Under the pieces are notes generated by a model. That model made no database searches. It was not told the origin of the DNA and saw only the letters and a list, made by a program, of their open reading frames with translations. From Propionibacteriaceae bacterium UBA6122 (GTDB taxonomy: Bacteria; Actinomycetota; Actinomycetes; Propionibacteriales; Propionibacteriaceae), in contig DIVW01000011.1 of NCBI GenBank assembly GCA_002428365.1, positions 80,903 to 144,902 of the forward strand: a DNA stretch of 64,000 bases. The letters run 5' to 3'. A program made the translations under genes and the position numbers. Numbering within the stretch: the stretch's first letter is position 1; each line of letters begins with the position of its first letter. Positions 1 to 8,706 of this stretch are shown one piece after another.

Positions 1-372
1 ATCGGCGTTTCCACCGCGATGATCCCCAGCCCGATCTTCGGCCGGGAGGTAGCCACCACCTGGTGGGCCTGGCCAGTGCTGGCCGCCACCGCAGCGCTCG
101 GCGGGTTGCTGGGAGCCACCTACGTCCGGGATCCCGAGGCGCCAAGGCGCGAGGGCCGCTTCGGCCTGGCTGGTGGCGTGCTCAGCTACTTTGCGGTCGG
201 CTGCCCGGTGTGCAACAAGCTGGCCTTGCTGGCTTTGGGTTATACCGGCGCCCTGCAGTGGTTCGCCCCAGTTCAGCCATTCCTCGGCATCGCTGGCCTG
301 GTGCTGTTGGCGTATGCCTTATGGCGGCGGCTTGTCGGCGAGACAGCCTGTGCGATTCCGGAGCAGGCGTGA
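1..372 (+). CDS. Membrane protein with CPVCNK motif, 5'-truncated
   Basis: The reading frame is open from the first base, and codons before the ATG at 19 encode a plausible continuation (IGVSTAM), so the real start probably lies outside the window. The visible part has about three hydrophobic segments and a CPVCNK dithiol motif at the head of the second one. A membrane-embedded CxxC suggests thiol redox or metal handling, but I do not recognise the family and assign no function. Its TGA (370-372) overlaps the GTG of the next gene, which implies translational coupling. Confidence 0.6.
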   Translation: MGVSTAMIPSPIFGREVATTWWAWPVLAATAALGGLLGATYVRDPEAPRREGRFGLAGGVLSYFAVGCPVCNKLALLALGYTGALQWFAPVQPFLGIAGLVLLAYALWRRLVGETACAIPEQA

Positions 373-716
373 GCGGTGCACCGTCCCTGGCTGAGTTGAT
401 CGCCGAAGCTGCCAACCTGATGCAGGAGCGCAGCGGCGGGCAGGCTGTTTGCACTTTCACCAAAGCCGGGCAGGCGGTGCCGGGTCTGAAATATGCCGAA
501 GGCCGCTGGGCCGCGCTGCGGGAAGTTCAGCACAACACCCGAAGCGGTGCCGAGTTGGCCGAGGTGGTGGCCACGGCGGCGGCTGCGTGGGGAACTCACC
601 TTGATCGGCTCGAGGCCCGCTCGGCCGGGGCCGATTGGATCGCCTACCGCAGTGGCGGAACCGACGCGTTGACCGAGCTTTCCGACACTCTGCGCCGCGA
701 GGGCGGCGCCGCCTGA
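369..716 (+). CDS. Hypothetical 115-aa protein
   Basis: I chose GTG at 369 because it overlaps the preceding stop as GTGA. The longer frame extending upstream is a shadow of the membrane gene. The product is soluble, Ala/Glu-rich and probably mostly helical, with no signal peptide or membrane segment and no catalytic motif I can name. Coupling to the upstream membrane protein is the only clue to its role. It converges with the minus-strand gene that ends 1 nt further on. Confidence 0.6.
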   Translation: MSGAPSLAELIAEAANLMQERSGGQAVCTFTKAGQAVPGLKYAEGRWAALREVQHNTRSGAELAEVVATAAAAWGTHLDRLEARSAGADWIAYRSGGTDALTELSDTLRREGGAA

Positions 717-717
717 G

Positions 718-921
718 TCAGGCGTCCAGGCTCATCGGGCCGTAGACGAGCCGATCGCTCTCGTACAGCGATACCTCATGGGCGCCAGCTTCGGCCAACT
801 CCGCGTAGCTGCTGGTGAGCCAGGCCTCGGCGGTGCTCTGCTCTTCGAAGGTGACCAGCAGGCCGAGTCGGGTGGCCACCTCCTCGGTCAACTCAGGGGT
901 GGTTACCCAGTAGTAGCCCAC
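718..921 (-). CDS. Small conserved hypothetical protein (67 aa)
   Basis: Starts at GTG 921, eight bases after the stop of the DUF3043 gene, so the two are probably one transcript. It encodes a short acidic protein beginning MGYYWVTTPELTEEVATRLG. There is no signal peptide, membrane segment or cysteine motif. The compact alpha/beta look and the operon position argue for a real gene, but no function can be inferred. Confidence 0.55.
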   Translation of the reverse strand: MGYYWVTTPELTEEVATRLGLLVTFEEQSTAEAWLTSSYAELAEAGAHEVSLYESDRLVYGPMSLDA

Positions 922-929
922 CGAAAGCC

Positions 930-1505
930 TCAGATCTCCTCGCCCGGTTTGACCCGCGGCAGCGGCACCCGGAAGCGACGCATACTGATGATCCGGTTGA
1001 TCAGGTAGACCAGCAGGCCGCGCTTGGGGGCCCCCGGCATCCGCTCATCGAGCAGCACCCGGAACTGGCGCCACAAGATGAAGATGTGCACGCCCAGGGC
1101 GACCAGGGCCAGGTAGGGCACGAAAGTGGCTGCCACGGCCAGGTCCGGTACGGCGTACATCGCGGCCAACGCGAGCACCAGCGCAGACATGATGATCGGC
1201 ATCCACCACTGGGCAATGCCAGGTCGGGAATCGATGAAATCGCGTAGGAGGAGTCGCGAGGGCTCGTTGTCGACCTTCGACCACTGCTCCTCGCGGGACT
1301 TGGCTTTGGCCTCCCGATCACGGGCCCGCTGCTGGGCGGGGGTCAACGTCGGGTTCAGGCGCTCCCGACGGGCGGTTTCGGCCTCGCGGCGGGTTGGGGT
1401 CGGCACCTTCTTCTTGGCCGAGCTGCCAGCCGATTCGGTTGGCTTGGTCGTCTCCGGGGTGGCCCCGGCGTCCTCGGGGCGCTCGTACGGGCGGAACAAT
1501 CCCAC
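930..1505 (-). CDS. DUF3043 family membrane protein
   Basis: The 191-residue product begins at GTG 1505 (VGLFRPYERPED). The frame is open further upstream, but that part is low-complexity and antisense to the next gene. The N-terminal ~90 residues are Lys/Arg/Glu-rich and cytoplasmic (KKKVPTPTRREAE, TPAQQRARDREAKAKSRE). Two transmembrane helices follow near residues 110-155, then a basic tail (RRFRVPLPRVKPGEE). This arrangement is typical of actinobacterial DUF3043 proteins, whose role is unknown to me. Confidence 0.8.
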   Translation of the reverse strand: MGLFRPYERPEDAGATPETTKPTESAGSSAKKKVPTPTRREAETARRERLNPTLTPAQQRARDREAKAKSREEQWSKVDNEPSRLLLRDFIDSRPGIAQWWMPIIMSALVLALAAMYAVPDLAVAATFVPYLALVALGVHIFILWRQFRVLLDERMPGAPKRGLLVYLINRIISMRRFRVPLPRVKPGEEI

Positions 1506-1576
1506 TTCAACCTGCCTTGTGGTGCGACGATGTCTGCCACATCCTAGGTCAAAGCAGCGGGTAGGAAAGAGGCGGG

Positions 1577-1930
1577 ATGAGTGATGACCAGCAGGTGACT
1601 GCCGAGTTGGAGTTTCAGGCACGGTTGGCGACCCTGCACGATGCGCGCGCCCGACTAGCCAGCTTGGAGGCGGCGCTGCATCGGCTGGCCATCGATCGGC
1701 CCACCATGGCCCCCGGCGAGGCGGAGATCCGCGAGTCGGAGTTGGCAGCCCGCCGGGCCCGCGCCAGCGAAGAAGTGGCGGTCTTGCACGCTGCGGCCCG
1801 CCGGGCTCACACCACCCTGCGCCGCCTGACTGATCCTGACGCTGAGCCCGACGACCTCGGATCCGAGGACCTCGACCCAGGCACCCACGGCGACGGCTAC
1901 CAGCAGCCACCGTTCGCGGAGCCGAATTGA
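1577..1930 (+). CDS. Hypothetical coiled-coil protein (117 aa)
   Basis: ATG at 1577 follows a purine-rich AAAGAGGCGGG ribosome-binding region. The first ~85 residues are almost uninterrupted helix with heptad-like spacing of Leu and Ala, and the last 30 are acidic and Pro/Gly-rich, probably disordered. The stop overlaps the TTG start of the glycerate-kinase-like gene (TTGA), so the two are translationally coupled. The family is not recognised. Confidence 0.6.
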   Translation: MSDDQQVTAELEFQARLATLHDARARLASLEAALHRLAIDRPTMAPGEAEIRESELAARRARASEEVAVLHAAARRAHTTLRRLTDPDAEPDDLGSEDLDPGTHGDGYQQPPFAEPN

Positions 1931-2880
1931 GCCGCCCAAAAGTGCTGGTGGTTACCGATCAAATTGGTGAACTGGGCTCGGCCGCAGCCGGCACGGCACT
2001 GGCCCGAGGCTTCGCCGAGCTGGCTGACGTCGCGGTGGTGCCGTTGGCGACTGGTGGGCGAGCGCTGGCCGAGGCGACTGCGATCCTGACCGGCGGCACC
2101 GTTACTGGCTCGGGGAGCCAGTGGGTCGTCCGGGCCCAGGGCCTAGTGGTGATCGGCCTGGCGCAGCCGCCGCACTCCGGCTGGGCTCCGGAATCATCGA
2201 CTGCCGAGCTGGGCGACTGGGTTCTCGAGATGCTGCGCGGCGCTGACGGCGCCAAGGTGGTCATCGATCTGACCGGCGTCACCGCCCAGGACGGGGGCGC
2301 TGGGCTATTGGCGCAGGCCGGGGCCGCGCTCGCCGGGCGGCAGGTGATTGGCATCGTGGCCAGCGACGAATTGGAGTTGGCGGCCACCGGTCTGACCGGC
2401 GCGGTGGCCCGTCGCGGCTACGGAGCCGGCCGGGACGTGGCGGAGGTCCTGGCGGCGGATGCCCAGACCAAAGCCTTGATTGAAGGCTTCGGGGTGGGGC
2501 TGGCGGTAGCTCCTGGCGGTGGTGCCGCTGGCGGCTGCGGAGCGGCCATCCTGAGTCTCGGTGGGCGGCTACTGGACGGTCCGCAGTTTTGCCACTCGCT
2601 GGCCGACATCGACACCAGTCTGGCTCGCTGCGATCTGGTCGTGACTGGCTGTAATGAGCTCTCAGCGCTCGACCGCGGTGGCCCAATCCTCAGCGCGGTC
2701 GCCGAGTGGGCCGATCACGCTCAGCGGCCCTGCGTGGCCTTCGCCAGCGGCGAGGAACTCTCCCGCCGCGAGGTGCGCACCTTCGGTTTGGAGGCTGCGC
2801 ATCAGCTCGCCGCCGCGCCTACCGCGAGCGAACTCACTCGGGCTGCTGGTCGGGTGGCGATCGGTTGGTTCGGTCGCTGA
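1927..2880 (+). CDS. Glycerate kinase family protein
   Basis: Starts at TTG 1927 inside the stop of the upstream gene. The C-terminal half carries the glycerate-kinase signature: GGGAAGGCGAAILSLGGRLL, then a domain with DLVVTGCNELSALDRGG and a late GEELSRREVRTFG segment. The N-terminus (KVLVVTDQIGELGSAAAG) matches the opening beta-strand of glycerate-2-kinases. At 317 residues it is shorter than typical members (~370-380), and TGCNEL replaces the usual TGEG-type motif, so activity on glycerate is not assured. Confidence 0.7.
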   Translation: MSRPKVLVVTDQIGELGSAAAGTALARGFAELADVAVVPLATGGRALAEATAILTGGTVTGSGSQWVVRAQGLVVIGLAQPPHSGWAPESSTAELGDWVLEMLRGADGAKVVIDLTGVTAQDGGAGLLAQAGAALAGRQVIGIVASDELELAATGLTGAVARRGYGAGRDVAEVLAADAQTKALIEGFGVGLAVAPGGGAAGGCGAAILSLGGRLLDGPQFCHSLADIDTSLARCDLVVTGCNELSALDRGGPILSAVAEWADHAQRPCVAFASGEELSRREVRTFGLEAAHQLAAAPTASELTRAAGRVAIGWFGR

Positions 2881-2984
2881 TCGGGAACAGATTTCGGCAG
2901 CATCGACTTACACTGACAACCACTGAAGGCAGCCGCTCGGCCCGCCAAAGGCCTGACTGCCCGCACTCTGGAAGGAAGCACCAC

Positions 2985-3332
2985 ATGACGGTTGACCAAG
3001 AAACCATGACCGGCATCAGCCTCACTGAGGCTGCGGCCAGCAAGGTCCAGGCGCTACAGGAGGCCGACGGCACCACGGAACTGCTACTGCGCATCTCAGT
3101 GGCTCCCGGCGGTTGCTCGGGACTGCGCTACCAGCTGGCCCTGGATGATCGTGAGCTTGATGGCGACATGGTCACCGAGCACTTCGGCACCAAGGTTGTC
3201 ACCGACAAGATGAGTCACCCCTACCTGATGGGCGCGACGATCGATTTCGTCGACACCATCGAGCAGCAGGGCTTCACCATCGACAACCCGAACGCTTCCA
3301 ACTCCTGCGCGTGCGGCGACTCGTTCCAGTGA
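2985..3332 (+). CDS. erpA: Iron-sulfur cluster insertion protein (HesB/IscA/ErpA family)
   Basis: ATG 2985 is preceded by GGAAGGAAG. The 115-residue protein has the three conserved A-type carrier cysteines: GGCSG near residue 43 and the C-terminal CACG. It starts with the family's usual LTEAAASKVQAL helix. A-type carriers receive Fe-S clusters from a scaffold and pass them to apo-enzymes. No isc or suf genes are adjacent. The 104-bp gap before it holds room for its own promoter. Confidence 0.9.
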   Translation: MTVDQETMTGISLTEAAASKVQALQEADGTTELLLRISVAPGGCSGLRYQLALDDRELDGDMVTEHFGTKVVTDKMSHPYLMGATIDFVDTIEQQGFTIDNPNASNSCACGDSFQ

Positions 3333-3365
3333 ACCTCGCCCCCGTCCAGGGGAGCTAAGCCTAGG

Positions 3366-3390
3366 CAGCCGGTCCTTCGGGGCCGGCTGT
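3366..3390 (+). terminator. Stem-loop after erpA
   Basis: An inverted repeat (CAGCCGG ... CCGGCTG around a UUCG-like loop) lies 33 bp past the erpA stop. There is no clear T tract, so it could act as a weak terminator or mRNA-stabilising hairpin before the next gene at 3425. Confidence 0.5.
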
Positions 3391-3424
3391 CGGCTTTCGG
3401 GCGTGCAACGGCGATGATGAACCC

Positions 3425-3979
3425 ATGCCCCTGATCGATGAGCCTCGCCGGATGAATCCGCTGTTGCGCCTGGGTGTGGCGATTTCCGAACGCGTCACCG
3501 GGCGGCGGATGCTGCCAGCCCGGCTGTTGTCCTGGTATCCGAAGGCGGCCATCGGGGCCGGGGTACTGGAATCGCTGGTCTCCCATCACGAACCGTCAAC
3601 GAGGTTGCTGAAGTTGGTGCGCGTGACCGCCTCGATCACCGCCAACTGCGCCTTCTGCGTAGACATGAACAGCTTCGCCCATGACCGGGCCGGGCTGACC
3701 GATGAAGAGTTGGCTGCGCTGAGCGGGGACGTGACCGCGGTGGCCTCCTTCACCGCGCCCGAGCGGCTGGCGATTGAATACGCCCGGCGGATCTCGTCCA
3801 CGCCACTGCTCTTCCCCGCTGAGTTGATGACGCAACTGCGGGCGTCCTTCACTGAGCGTGAGTTGGTGATTTTGGCCACCACCGCCGCCCAGGTGAACTA
3901 CTGGGCCCGGGTGATCCAGTCTCTCGGCATTCCACCGGCCGGGTTCACCGAAGCCTGCCGGGTTAGCCTTGACCAGTGA
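3425..3979 (+). CDS. Carboxymuconolactone decarboxylase/AhpD-like protein
   Basis: The 184-residue all-helical protein has the AhpD-fold active-site pattern NCAFCVDMNSF near residues 77-87: a CxxC two residues before the conserved acidic/hydrophobic turn. LTDEEL follows, and the C-terminal helix reads YWARVIQSLGIPPAGF. The family contains peroxidase-linked disulfide reductases and decarboxylases; the CxxC favours a redox function. The TGA overlaps the next gene's GTG, so they are co-translated. Confidence 0.8.
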   Translation: MPLIDEPRRMNPLLRLGVAISERVTGRRMLPARLLSWYPKAAIGAGVLESLVSHHEPSTRLLKLVRVTASITANCAFCVDMNSFAHDRAGLTDEELAALSGDVTAVASFTAPERLAIEYARRISSTPLLFPAELMTQLRASFTERELVILATTAAQVNYWARVIQSLGIPPAGFTEACRVSLDQ

Positions 3980-4578
3980 ACGAACCGCGCAAGCCGAGGC
4001 GGCCTAGCTTCTTGGAGCCAGCAGCGCTGGAGGCGTTGGGGGAGCCCTCAGATCCGGTGGCAGCGCTGCACGCCGCGCACGAGTCGGCCGCAGCCCTGCT
4101 GCACACCGGGCGGGCCGCCGATGACCCTGCGGTGACCGCCCGGCTGGTCGCGCTCACTGACGAGGTCGGTTTGGACACCCTGGCTGAGGTTTGGTCGAGT
4201 CGGCCGGCGCACAGCCTGCCGGGGGCGCTGTGGCGGCTCTACCTGCTGCGCGAATGGGTGGCCACTGACCCGGCCACTGCCGCGCGGGAGTATGCCGCCG
4301 GGATCCGCTTCACCGAACCCAATCATGCGGTGGCCGGGGTTGATCCGCCCGGGCCCGCCGAAGTGCGGCGAGTGGCTGATGAGATTCTGGCCGGGGCTTT
4401 CGACGGCGACTTTGCGGTCGCCCTGGAGCGGGCGGCAGCTTTCTGTCAGGTGGTGGCCTCGGGGCGGGCTGATGTGACCGAAGGTAGGCGGGCCCTCCTC
4501 ACTGCGGCCAGGCTGCAGGAGATGGCCACTGACCTGGCCGTCAGCGCCCGGCTGTGGCGAAGCGGCAAGCTGGAGTGA
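3976..4578 (+). CDS. Conserved hypothetical protein (200 aa)
   Basis: Starts at GTG 3976 within the stop region of the AhpD-like gene. It is soluble and helical, rich in Ala, Glu and Leu, with no signal peptide, metal motif or recognisable active site. Segments such as WRLYLLREWV and EVRRVADEILAGAFDGDF suggest a compact helical bundle. Coupling to the AhpD-like protein is the only functional hint. Confidence 0.65.
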   Translation: MNEPRKPRRPSFLEPAALEALGEPSDPVAALHAAHESAAALLHTGRAADDPAVTARLVALTDEVGLDTLAEVWSSRPAHSLPGALWRLYLLREWVATDPATAAREYAAGIRFTEPNHAVAGVDPPGPAEVRRVADEILAGAFDGDFAVALERAAAFCQVVASGRADVTEGRRALLTAARLQEMATDLAVSARLWRSGKLE

Positions 4579-4732
4579 GTACCGCCACTTAGCTCAGAGT
4601 TTGGGCGGACTACGGTCATCGCGTACCCTCGAAGGCGGCGTCGGGCCGCGGTAGCCCCGGGCTCCAACATTTGCCGCTTTGAGCGGCCACGCGCCGAGAG
4701 GCGCTCCCGGTCCGACGCCACCACACCGGGAA

Positions 4733-5353
4733 TCAGGGTTGCACCCGCGGCGCATGCAGTTTGAACCTCACCCCGATCATCCTGATTGCGAAACACAGCG
4801 CGGCTGCTCCCAGGTAGAGCGCGGTGCTGTGCCAGGGCAGCGACCAGATCGCCCACGTGGCCAGGGCGCCGACCATCGCCGGAATCGCGTACAGATCGCT
4901 GGTGAGGATCTGCGGCACCCGCGAGGTGAGCAGATCGCGGAAGGTGCCGCCGCCGACCGCAGTCGTGGTACCGAGGATGATCGCCAGCAGCGGACCGGCC
5001 CCGTGCTCCAAGGCGACCAACGTGCCGGTGACGCTGAACAGACTCAAACCGGCAGCGTCAAAGATGGTCACCCAGCGAGCGAGCTTCGCCAAGGGCTTGT
5101 GCACCGCGAACACCAGCGCTGAGCTCACCAGTGCGGTGGTCAAGAAGCGCCAGTCGGCCAAACCTTCTGGTGGCAAGATGCCGAGCAGCGCGTCGCGAAG
5201 GATGCCGCCGCCCAACGCGGTGATTGTGCCCAAGGTGATCACCCCGACGATGTCGAGGCGGGCAGCCTGGATGGCGGTGAGCGCGCCGTTGATGGCGAAG
5301 ACGGCAGTGCCCAGCAGGCTGAGGGCCAACAGCCAGTCTGTGGGATTCATCAC
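4733..5353 (-). CDS. TRIC-type cation channel family (UPF0126) membrane protein
   Basis: The 206-residue protein has seven likely helices arranged as two homologous halves. Each half contains the family's glycine kink followed by RD: GGGILRDALLG near residue 49 and GGGTFRDLLTS near residue 133. That duplicated GGGxxRD motif defines the UPF0126/TRIC family, whose bacterial members form trimeric monovalent-cation channels. Its ATG overlaps the guaB1 stop by 4 nt (ATGA), so it is expressed with the upstream nucleotide enzyme, although no functional link is obvious. Confidence 0.85.
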   Translation of the reverse strand: MMNPTDWLLALSLLGTAVFAINGALTAIQAARLDIVGVITLGTITALGGGILRDALLGILPPEGLADWRFLTTALVSSALVFAVHKPLAKLARWVTIFDAAGLSLFSVTGTLVALEHGAGPLLAIILGTTTAVGGGTFRDLLTSRVPQILTSDLYAIPAMVGALATWAIWSLPWHSTALYLGAAALCFAIRMIGVRFKLHAPRVQP

Positions 5354-6795
5354 CAGCTTGAGTGCAGCGGCCGACCCTCGTTGTAGCCCGAAGCCGATTG
5401 CACCCCAACGATCGCCTGGTTGGCGAACTCACTGAGATTGCGGGCGCCGGCGTAGGTGCACGAGCTGCGCACCCCGGAGACGATGAAGTCGATCAGGTCT
5501 TCTACCCCGGGACGTTCTGGGTCGAGATACATCCGCGAAGAGGAGATGCCCTCCTCGAACAGGGCTGCAGTGGCCCGCTCGAAGGCCGACTGGTGTCGGG
5601 TACGGGCGCGCACCGCGCGAGCCGAGGCCATGCCAAAGGACTCCTTGTAGGGCCGACCGTCGGAGTCGTAGAGCAGTTCGCCGGGCGACTCATGCGTCCC
5701 GGCGAACCAGGAGCCGATCATCACCGCCCCGGAGCCAGCGGCCAGGGCGAGGGCCACGTCGCGCGGATGCCGCACTCCGCCGTCAGCCCAAATCGCCTTG
5801 CCGGACTCGGCCGCTTCGGCCGCACACTCCAGCACAGCCGAGAATTGCGGACGGCCCACGCCGGTCTGCATCCGGGTGGTGCACATCGCGCCCGGCCCGA
5901 CGCCGACCTTGACCACATCGGCGCCAGCCTCGATCAAGTCGGCCGTGCCGTCGGCGGTGACCACATTGCCAGCCACGATCGGCACCCTTCTGGTCGCGGC
6001 GGAAACCACCGCCCGGGCCCGCTGGACGGCCGAGATCATCCGTTCCTGATGGCCATGCGCGGTGTCCATCACCAGCACATCGGCACCGGCGGTCAGCAGC
6101 GCGGCGACCCGCTCTTCGACGTCACCGGAGATGCCAACGGCCACACCGATCTTGAGCTTGCCGTCCGCGTCCAGGGCCGGCGGGTAGAGCGCGGCGCGCA
6201 CGGCGCCCTTCAGGGTCATCAGCCCGACCAGTTGCCCGTCGCTTACCGCCAGGGCTGCCTTGTGGCGCCGGTTCGACAGCTCGTCGAAGACCTCGGTCGG
6301 CGTGGCGCCAGGGTCCATCACGGTGAGGTCGGTGTTCATCGCTTCATGCACCTGATTGAACCGGTCCAGTCCGGCCAGATCCCGCTCGGAAACGGTGCCG
6401 ACCGGCGTGCCGTCGGTATCGACCACGACCACCAGGCCGTGGGCCCGCTTGGGCAGCAGCATCAGCGCCTCGCCGACGGTGGCGTGCGGGTCGATCACCA
6501 GCGCGCTGTCGAAGGCGGGGTGGGCGGCCTTCACCTTGGCGATGGCCGCAGCAACGATGTCGGTGGGCAGATCCTGGGGGACGATCGCAATGCCGCCGCG
6601 CCGGGCCACCGTCTCGGCCATTCGGCGTCCGGAAATCGCAGTCATATTGGCCACCACCAGGGGCAGTGGCAGGTTCAGGCCGTCGCCGCTGGTCAGGTCG
6701 ACGTCCAGTCTGGAGGTGACTGACGAACGCCGCGGCGCCATGAAGACGTCGTCATAGGTCAGGTCGTAGCTGGGCTTGCCGGTAAGGAATCGCAC
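5350..6795 (-). CDS. guaB1: GuaB1-type GMP reductase (IMPDH-related, CBS domains)
   Basis: The 481-residue protein has the IMPDH/GMPR barrel split by a CBS pair at about residues 95-215. The catalytic loop GPGAMCTTRMQTGVG carries the nucleophilic cysteine, flanked by VMDTAHGH and the GNVVTADG strand. The sequence resembles the actinobacterial GuaB1 group rather than biosynthetic GuaB2; a mycobacterial GuaB1 has been shown to be a GMP reductase (established knowledge). It would convert GMP plus NADPH to IMP and ammonia for purine salvage, with the CBS pair sensing nucleotides. Confidence 0.88.
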   Translation of the reverse strand: MRFLTGKPSYDLTYDDVFMAPRRSSVTSRLDVDLTSGDGLNLPLPLVVANMTAISGRRMAETVARRGGIAIVPQDLPTDIVAAAIAKVKAAHPAFDSALVIDPHATVGEALMLLPKRAHGLVVVVDTDGTPVGTVSERDLAGLDRFNQVHEAMNTDLTVMDPGATPTEVFDELSNRRHKAALAVSDGQLVGLMTLKGAVRAALYPPALDADGKLKIGVAVGISGDVEERVAALLTAGADVLVMDTAHGHQERMISAVQRARAVVSAATRRVPIVAGNVVTADGTADLIEAGADVVKVGVGPGAMCTTRMQTGVGRPQFSAVLECAAEAAESGKAIWADGGVRHPRDVALALAAGSGAVMIGSWFAGTHESPGELLYDSDGRPYKESFGMASARAVRARTRHQSAFERATAALFEEGISSSRMYLDPERPGVEDLIDFIVSGVRSSCTYAGARNLSEFANQAIVGVQSASGYNEGRPLHSSW

Positions 6796-6931
6796 CCGAC
6801 AAGGCTACCCAGTGCGGGCGCGCGGCGCGGAAGGCACCAGTTCGCCTGCTGGACGATGCTCCCTTCAAGCAGAATCAGGGTCGGCGGAGCGGCTAACATG
6901 ACAACGCCCAACTCCTGAATCGAGGGAACCG

Positions 6932-7324
6932 ATGAGCGCGTCCACCGCCCGGATCATGCTGTACTCCGACGACCGGACCGTCCGCGAGCAGGTACGGCTC
7001 GCCCTTGGCAAGCGTCTGGCCGATCGTGAGCTGGACATCTTCGAGGTGGCCACCTCTGCTGCGGCGATCACCGCCATGGACACCAGCGACTTCGATCTGC
7101 TGATCCTCGACGGCGAAGCAGTTCCTTACGGCGGCACCGGGCTGTGCCACCAATTCAAGTCGGAGTTCGATCCGTGCCCGCCGGTGTTGCTGCTGGTCGC
7201 CCGGGTGGCGGACGCCTGGTTGGCCACCTGGTCTTCGGCGGACGCGATCGCGTCCTACCCGCTCGACCCGATCGCTCTGCCGACCGAGGCCGCCAAGCTG
7301 CTTGCCGCCAAGCAGGCTGTCTAA
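6932..7324 (+). CDS. Receiver-like (pseudo-receiver) regulatory protein
   Basis: The 130-residue single domain has the alternating beta-alpha layout of a response-regulator receiver: an acidic pair in LYSDDRTVREQ, a central LLILDGEAVPYG with the would-be phospho-acceptor Asp, and VLLLVARVADAW. The usual Lys-Pro after strand 5 is replaced by YPLDPI, so phosphorylation is doubtful. There is no output domain. It sits 3 bp upstream of trpD, which suggests shared transcription. Confidence 0.65.
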   Translation: MSASTARIMLYSDDRTVREQVRLALGKRLADRELDIFEVATSAAAITAMDTSDFDLLILDGEAVPYGGTGLCHQFKSEFDPCPPVLLLVARVADAWLATWSSADAIASYPLDPIALPTEAAKLLAAKQAV

Positions 7325-7327
7325 GCC

Positions 7328-8371
7328 GTGACCTGGGCAGCGGTGCTCGCCGAGCTGATGGCTGGGCGGGACCTTACTGGCGAGGCCGCAGCTTGGGCGA
7401 TGGATCAGATTCTGTCGGGCGAAGCAACCCAAGCCCAGATTGCTGGTTTTGCGGTTGCGCTGCGCGCCAAGGGCGAGAGCGTGGCCGAACTCACTGGGCT
7501 GGCCCAGAGCATGCTCGATCACGCCACCGCGATCACTCTGCCCGGCGAGGCCGTCGACGTTGTTGGTTCCGGCGGCGACCGAGCGATGACGGTGAACATT
7601 TCCACCATGGCCGCGATCGTTGCAGCCGCCATGGGGGTGCCGGTGGTCAAGCACGGCAACCGGGCCGCCTCCAGTGCGTGTGGCACCGCCGATTGCCTCG
7701 AAGCTCTCGGGGTTGCCCTCGATGTGCCGCCCGCTGCCCAAGCCGAGGTGTTGGCCGAGGCGGGCATCGTGTTCATGTTCGCCGCGATGTATCACCCGGC
7801 ACTGCGCTATGTGGCCAGCGCCCGCCGCGAGCTCGGGGTGCCGACCACCTTCAACTTCCTCGGGCCACTGGCCAATCCGGCCCGCCCGCACGCTTCGGCG
7901 ATCGGAGTGGCTGATGCCCGGATGGCCCCCCTGGTGGCTGGGGTGATCGCTGGCCGCGGGCACCGCGGGCTGGTGTTCCACGGCGGCGATGGTCTGGACG
8001 AACTCACCACCACTACCAGCTCGCGAGTCTGGCTGGTTGGTGACGGGCAGGTGGTCGAGACCACCTTTAATCCGGCCGAGCTGGGCATCGCCGCGGCCCG
8101 TCCGGCAGATCTGGTCGGTGGTGATCCGGCTCACAACGCCCAGGTGGTCCGCGATGTGCTAGCCGGACAGCGCGGCCCGGTGCGCGACATTGTGGCGCTG
8201 AACGCTGCCGCTGCGGCCTTCGCTTTCGCCGGCCCCGACTTGGCCGCGCCGGTGGCCCCGCAGTTGGCTCCGCATTTCGCCAACGCTGAGGCGGCAATTG
8301 ACAGCGGAGCTGGCGCCAAGCTGCTGGACGTCTGGATTGCGGCCACCCAGGCCGCGCGCGCCAGCCAGTAG
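7328..8371 (+). CDS. trpD: Anthranilate phosphoribosyltransferase
   Basis: GTG 7328 begins a 347-residue enzyme with the family's PRPP/Mg loop (VVGSGGDRAMTVNISTMAA), the KHGNRAASSACGTADCLEAL motif around residues 100-120, and FNFLGPLANPARP. It transfers phosphoribose from PRPP to anthranilate, the second step of tryptophan synthesis. No other trp gene is in the window; only the receiver-like gene is linked, so this is a dispersed trpD. Confidence 0.95.
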   Translation: MTWAAVLAELMAGRDLTGEAAAWAMDQILSGEATQAQIAGFAVALRAKGESVAELTGLAQSMLDHATAITLPGEAVDVVGSGGDRAMTVNISTMAAIVAAAMGVPVVKHGNRAASSACGTADCLEALGVALDVPPAAQAEVLAEAGIVFMFAAMYHPALRYVASARRELGVPTTFNFLGPLANPARPHASAIGVADARMAPLVAGVIAGRGHRGLVFHGGDGLDELTTTTSSRVWLVGDGQVVETTFNPAELGIAAARPADLVGGDPAHNAQVVRDVLAGQRGPVRDIVALNAAAAAFAFAGPDLAAPVAPQLAPHFANAEAAIDSGAGAKLLDVWIAATQAARASQ

Positions 8372-8385
8372 CGTCCCTCGGGCGA

Positions 8386-8706
8386 CTAGCCCAGCAGGGG
8401 CAGGTCGAGGTCGTAGGTCAGCACCAACGCGCGGGCCAGTCGGGCCTCCTGATCTTCGTGCAGGAAGCCAATCGTGCGGCCCAGGAGGTTCTTGGGCACG
8501 GTGACCACGTTGTCTAGCGCGATCACGCCAGCTTGGTCCAGCCCGTTGGACGGGCCCACGGACACTTCGCTACTCAGACCTTTGATCGTGGTGGTGATCG
8601 GCGCGATGGTCACCTTCGTCATGGCCGCCCTGGCCGCCTGTCTGGTCAGCACCACCACTGGGCGCGTCTTGTCGAGGTGGGCTAGGCAGATTTCCCGCAT
8701 AGTCAC
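8386..8706 (-). CDS. mazF: MazF/PemK-family toxin endoribonuclease
   Basis: The 106-residue protein has the MazF barrel pattern: an early RPVVVLTRQ strand, VTIAPITTTIKGL, then DQAGVIALDNVVTVPKNLL and the terminal helix. Starting at GTG 8706 gives a GTGA overlap with the antitoxin stop, the usual coupled toxin arrangement; an ATG at 8700 is an alternative. MazF toxins cut single-stranded RNA at short sequence motifs when the labile antitoxin is lost. Confidence 0.85.
   Translation of the reverse strand: MTMREICLAHLDKTRPVVVLTRQAARAAMTKVTIAPITTTIKGLSSEVSVGPSNGLDQAGVIALDNVVTVPKNLLGRTIGFLHEDQEARLARALVLTYDLDLPLLG

Noticed and set aside
5362..6723. 453-residue plus-strand ORF opposite guaB1
   Set aside because: It is a shadow frame of a strongly conserved enzyme: composition is His/Arg/Gly-rich with no domain, as expected from GC-biased antisense codons.
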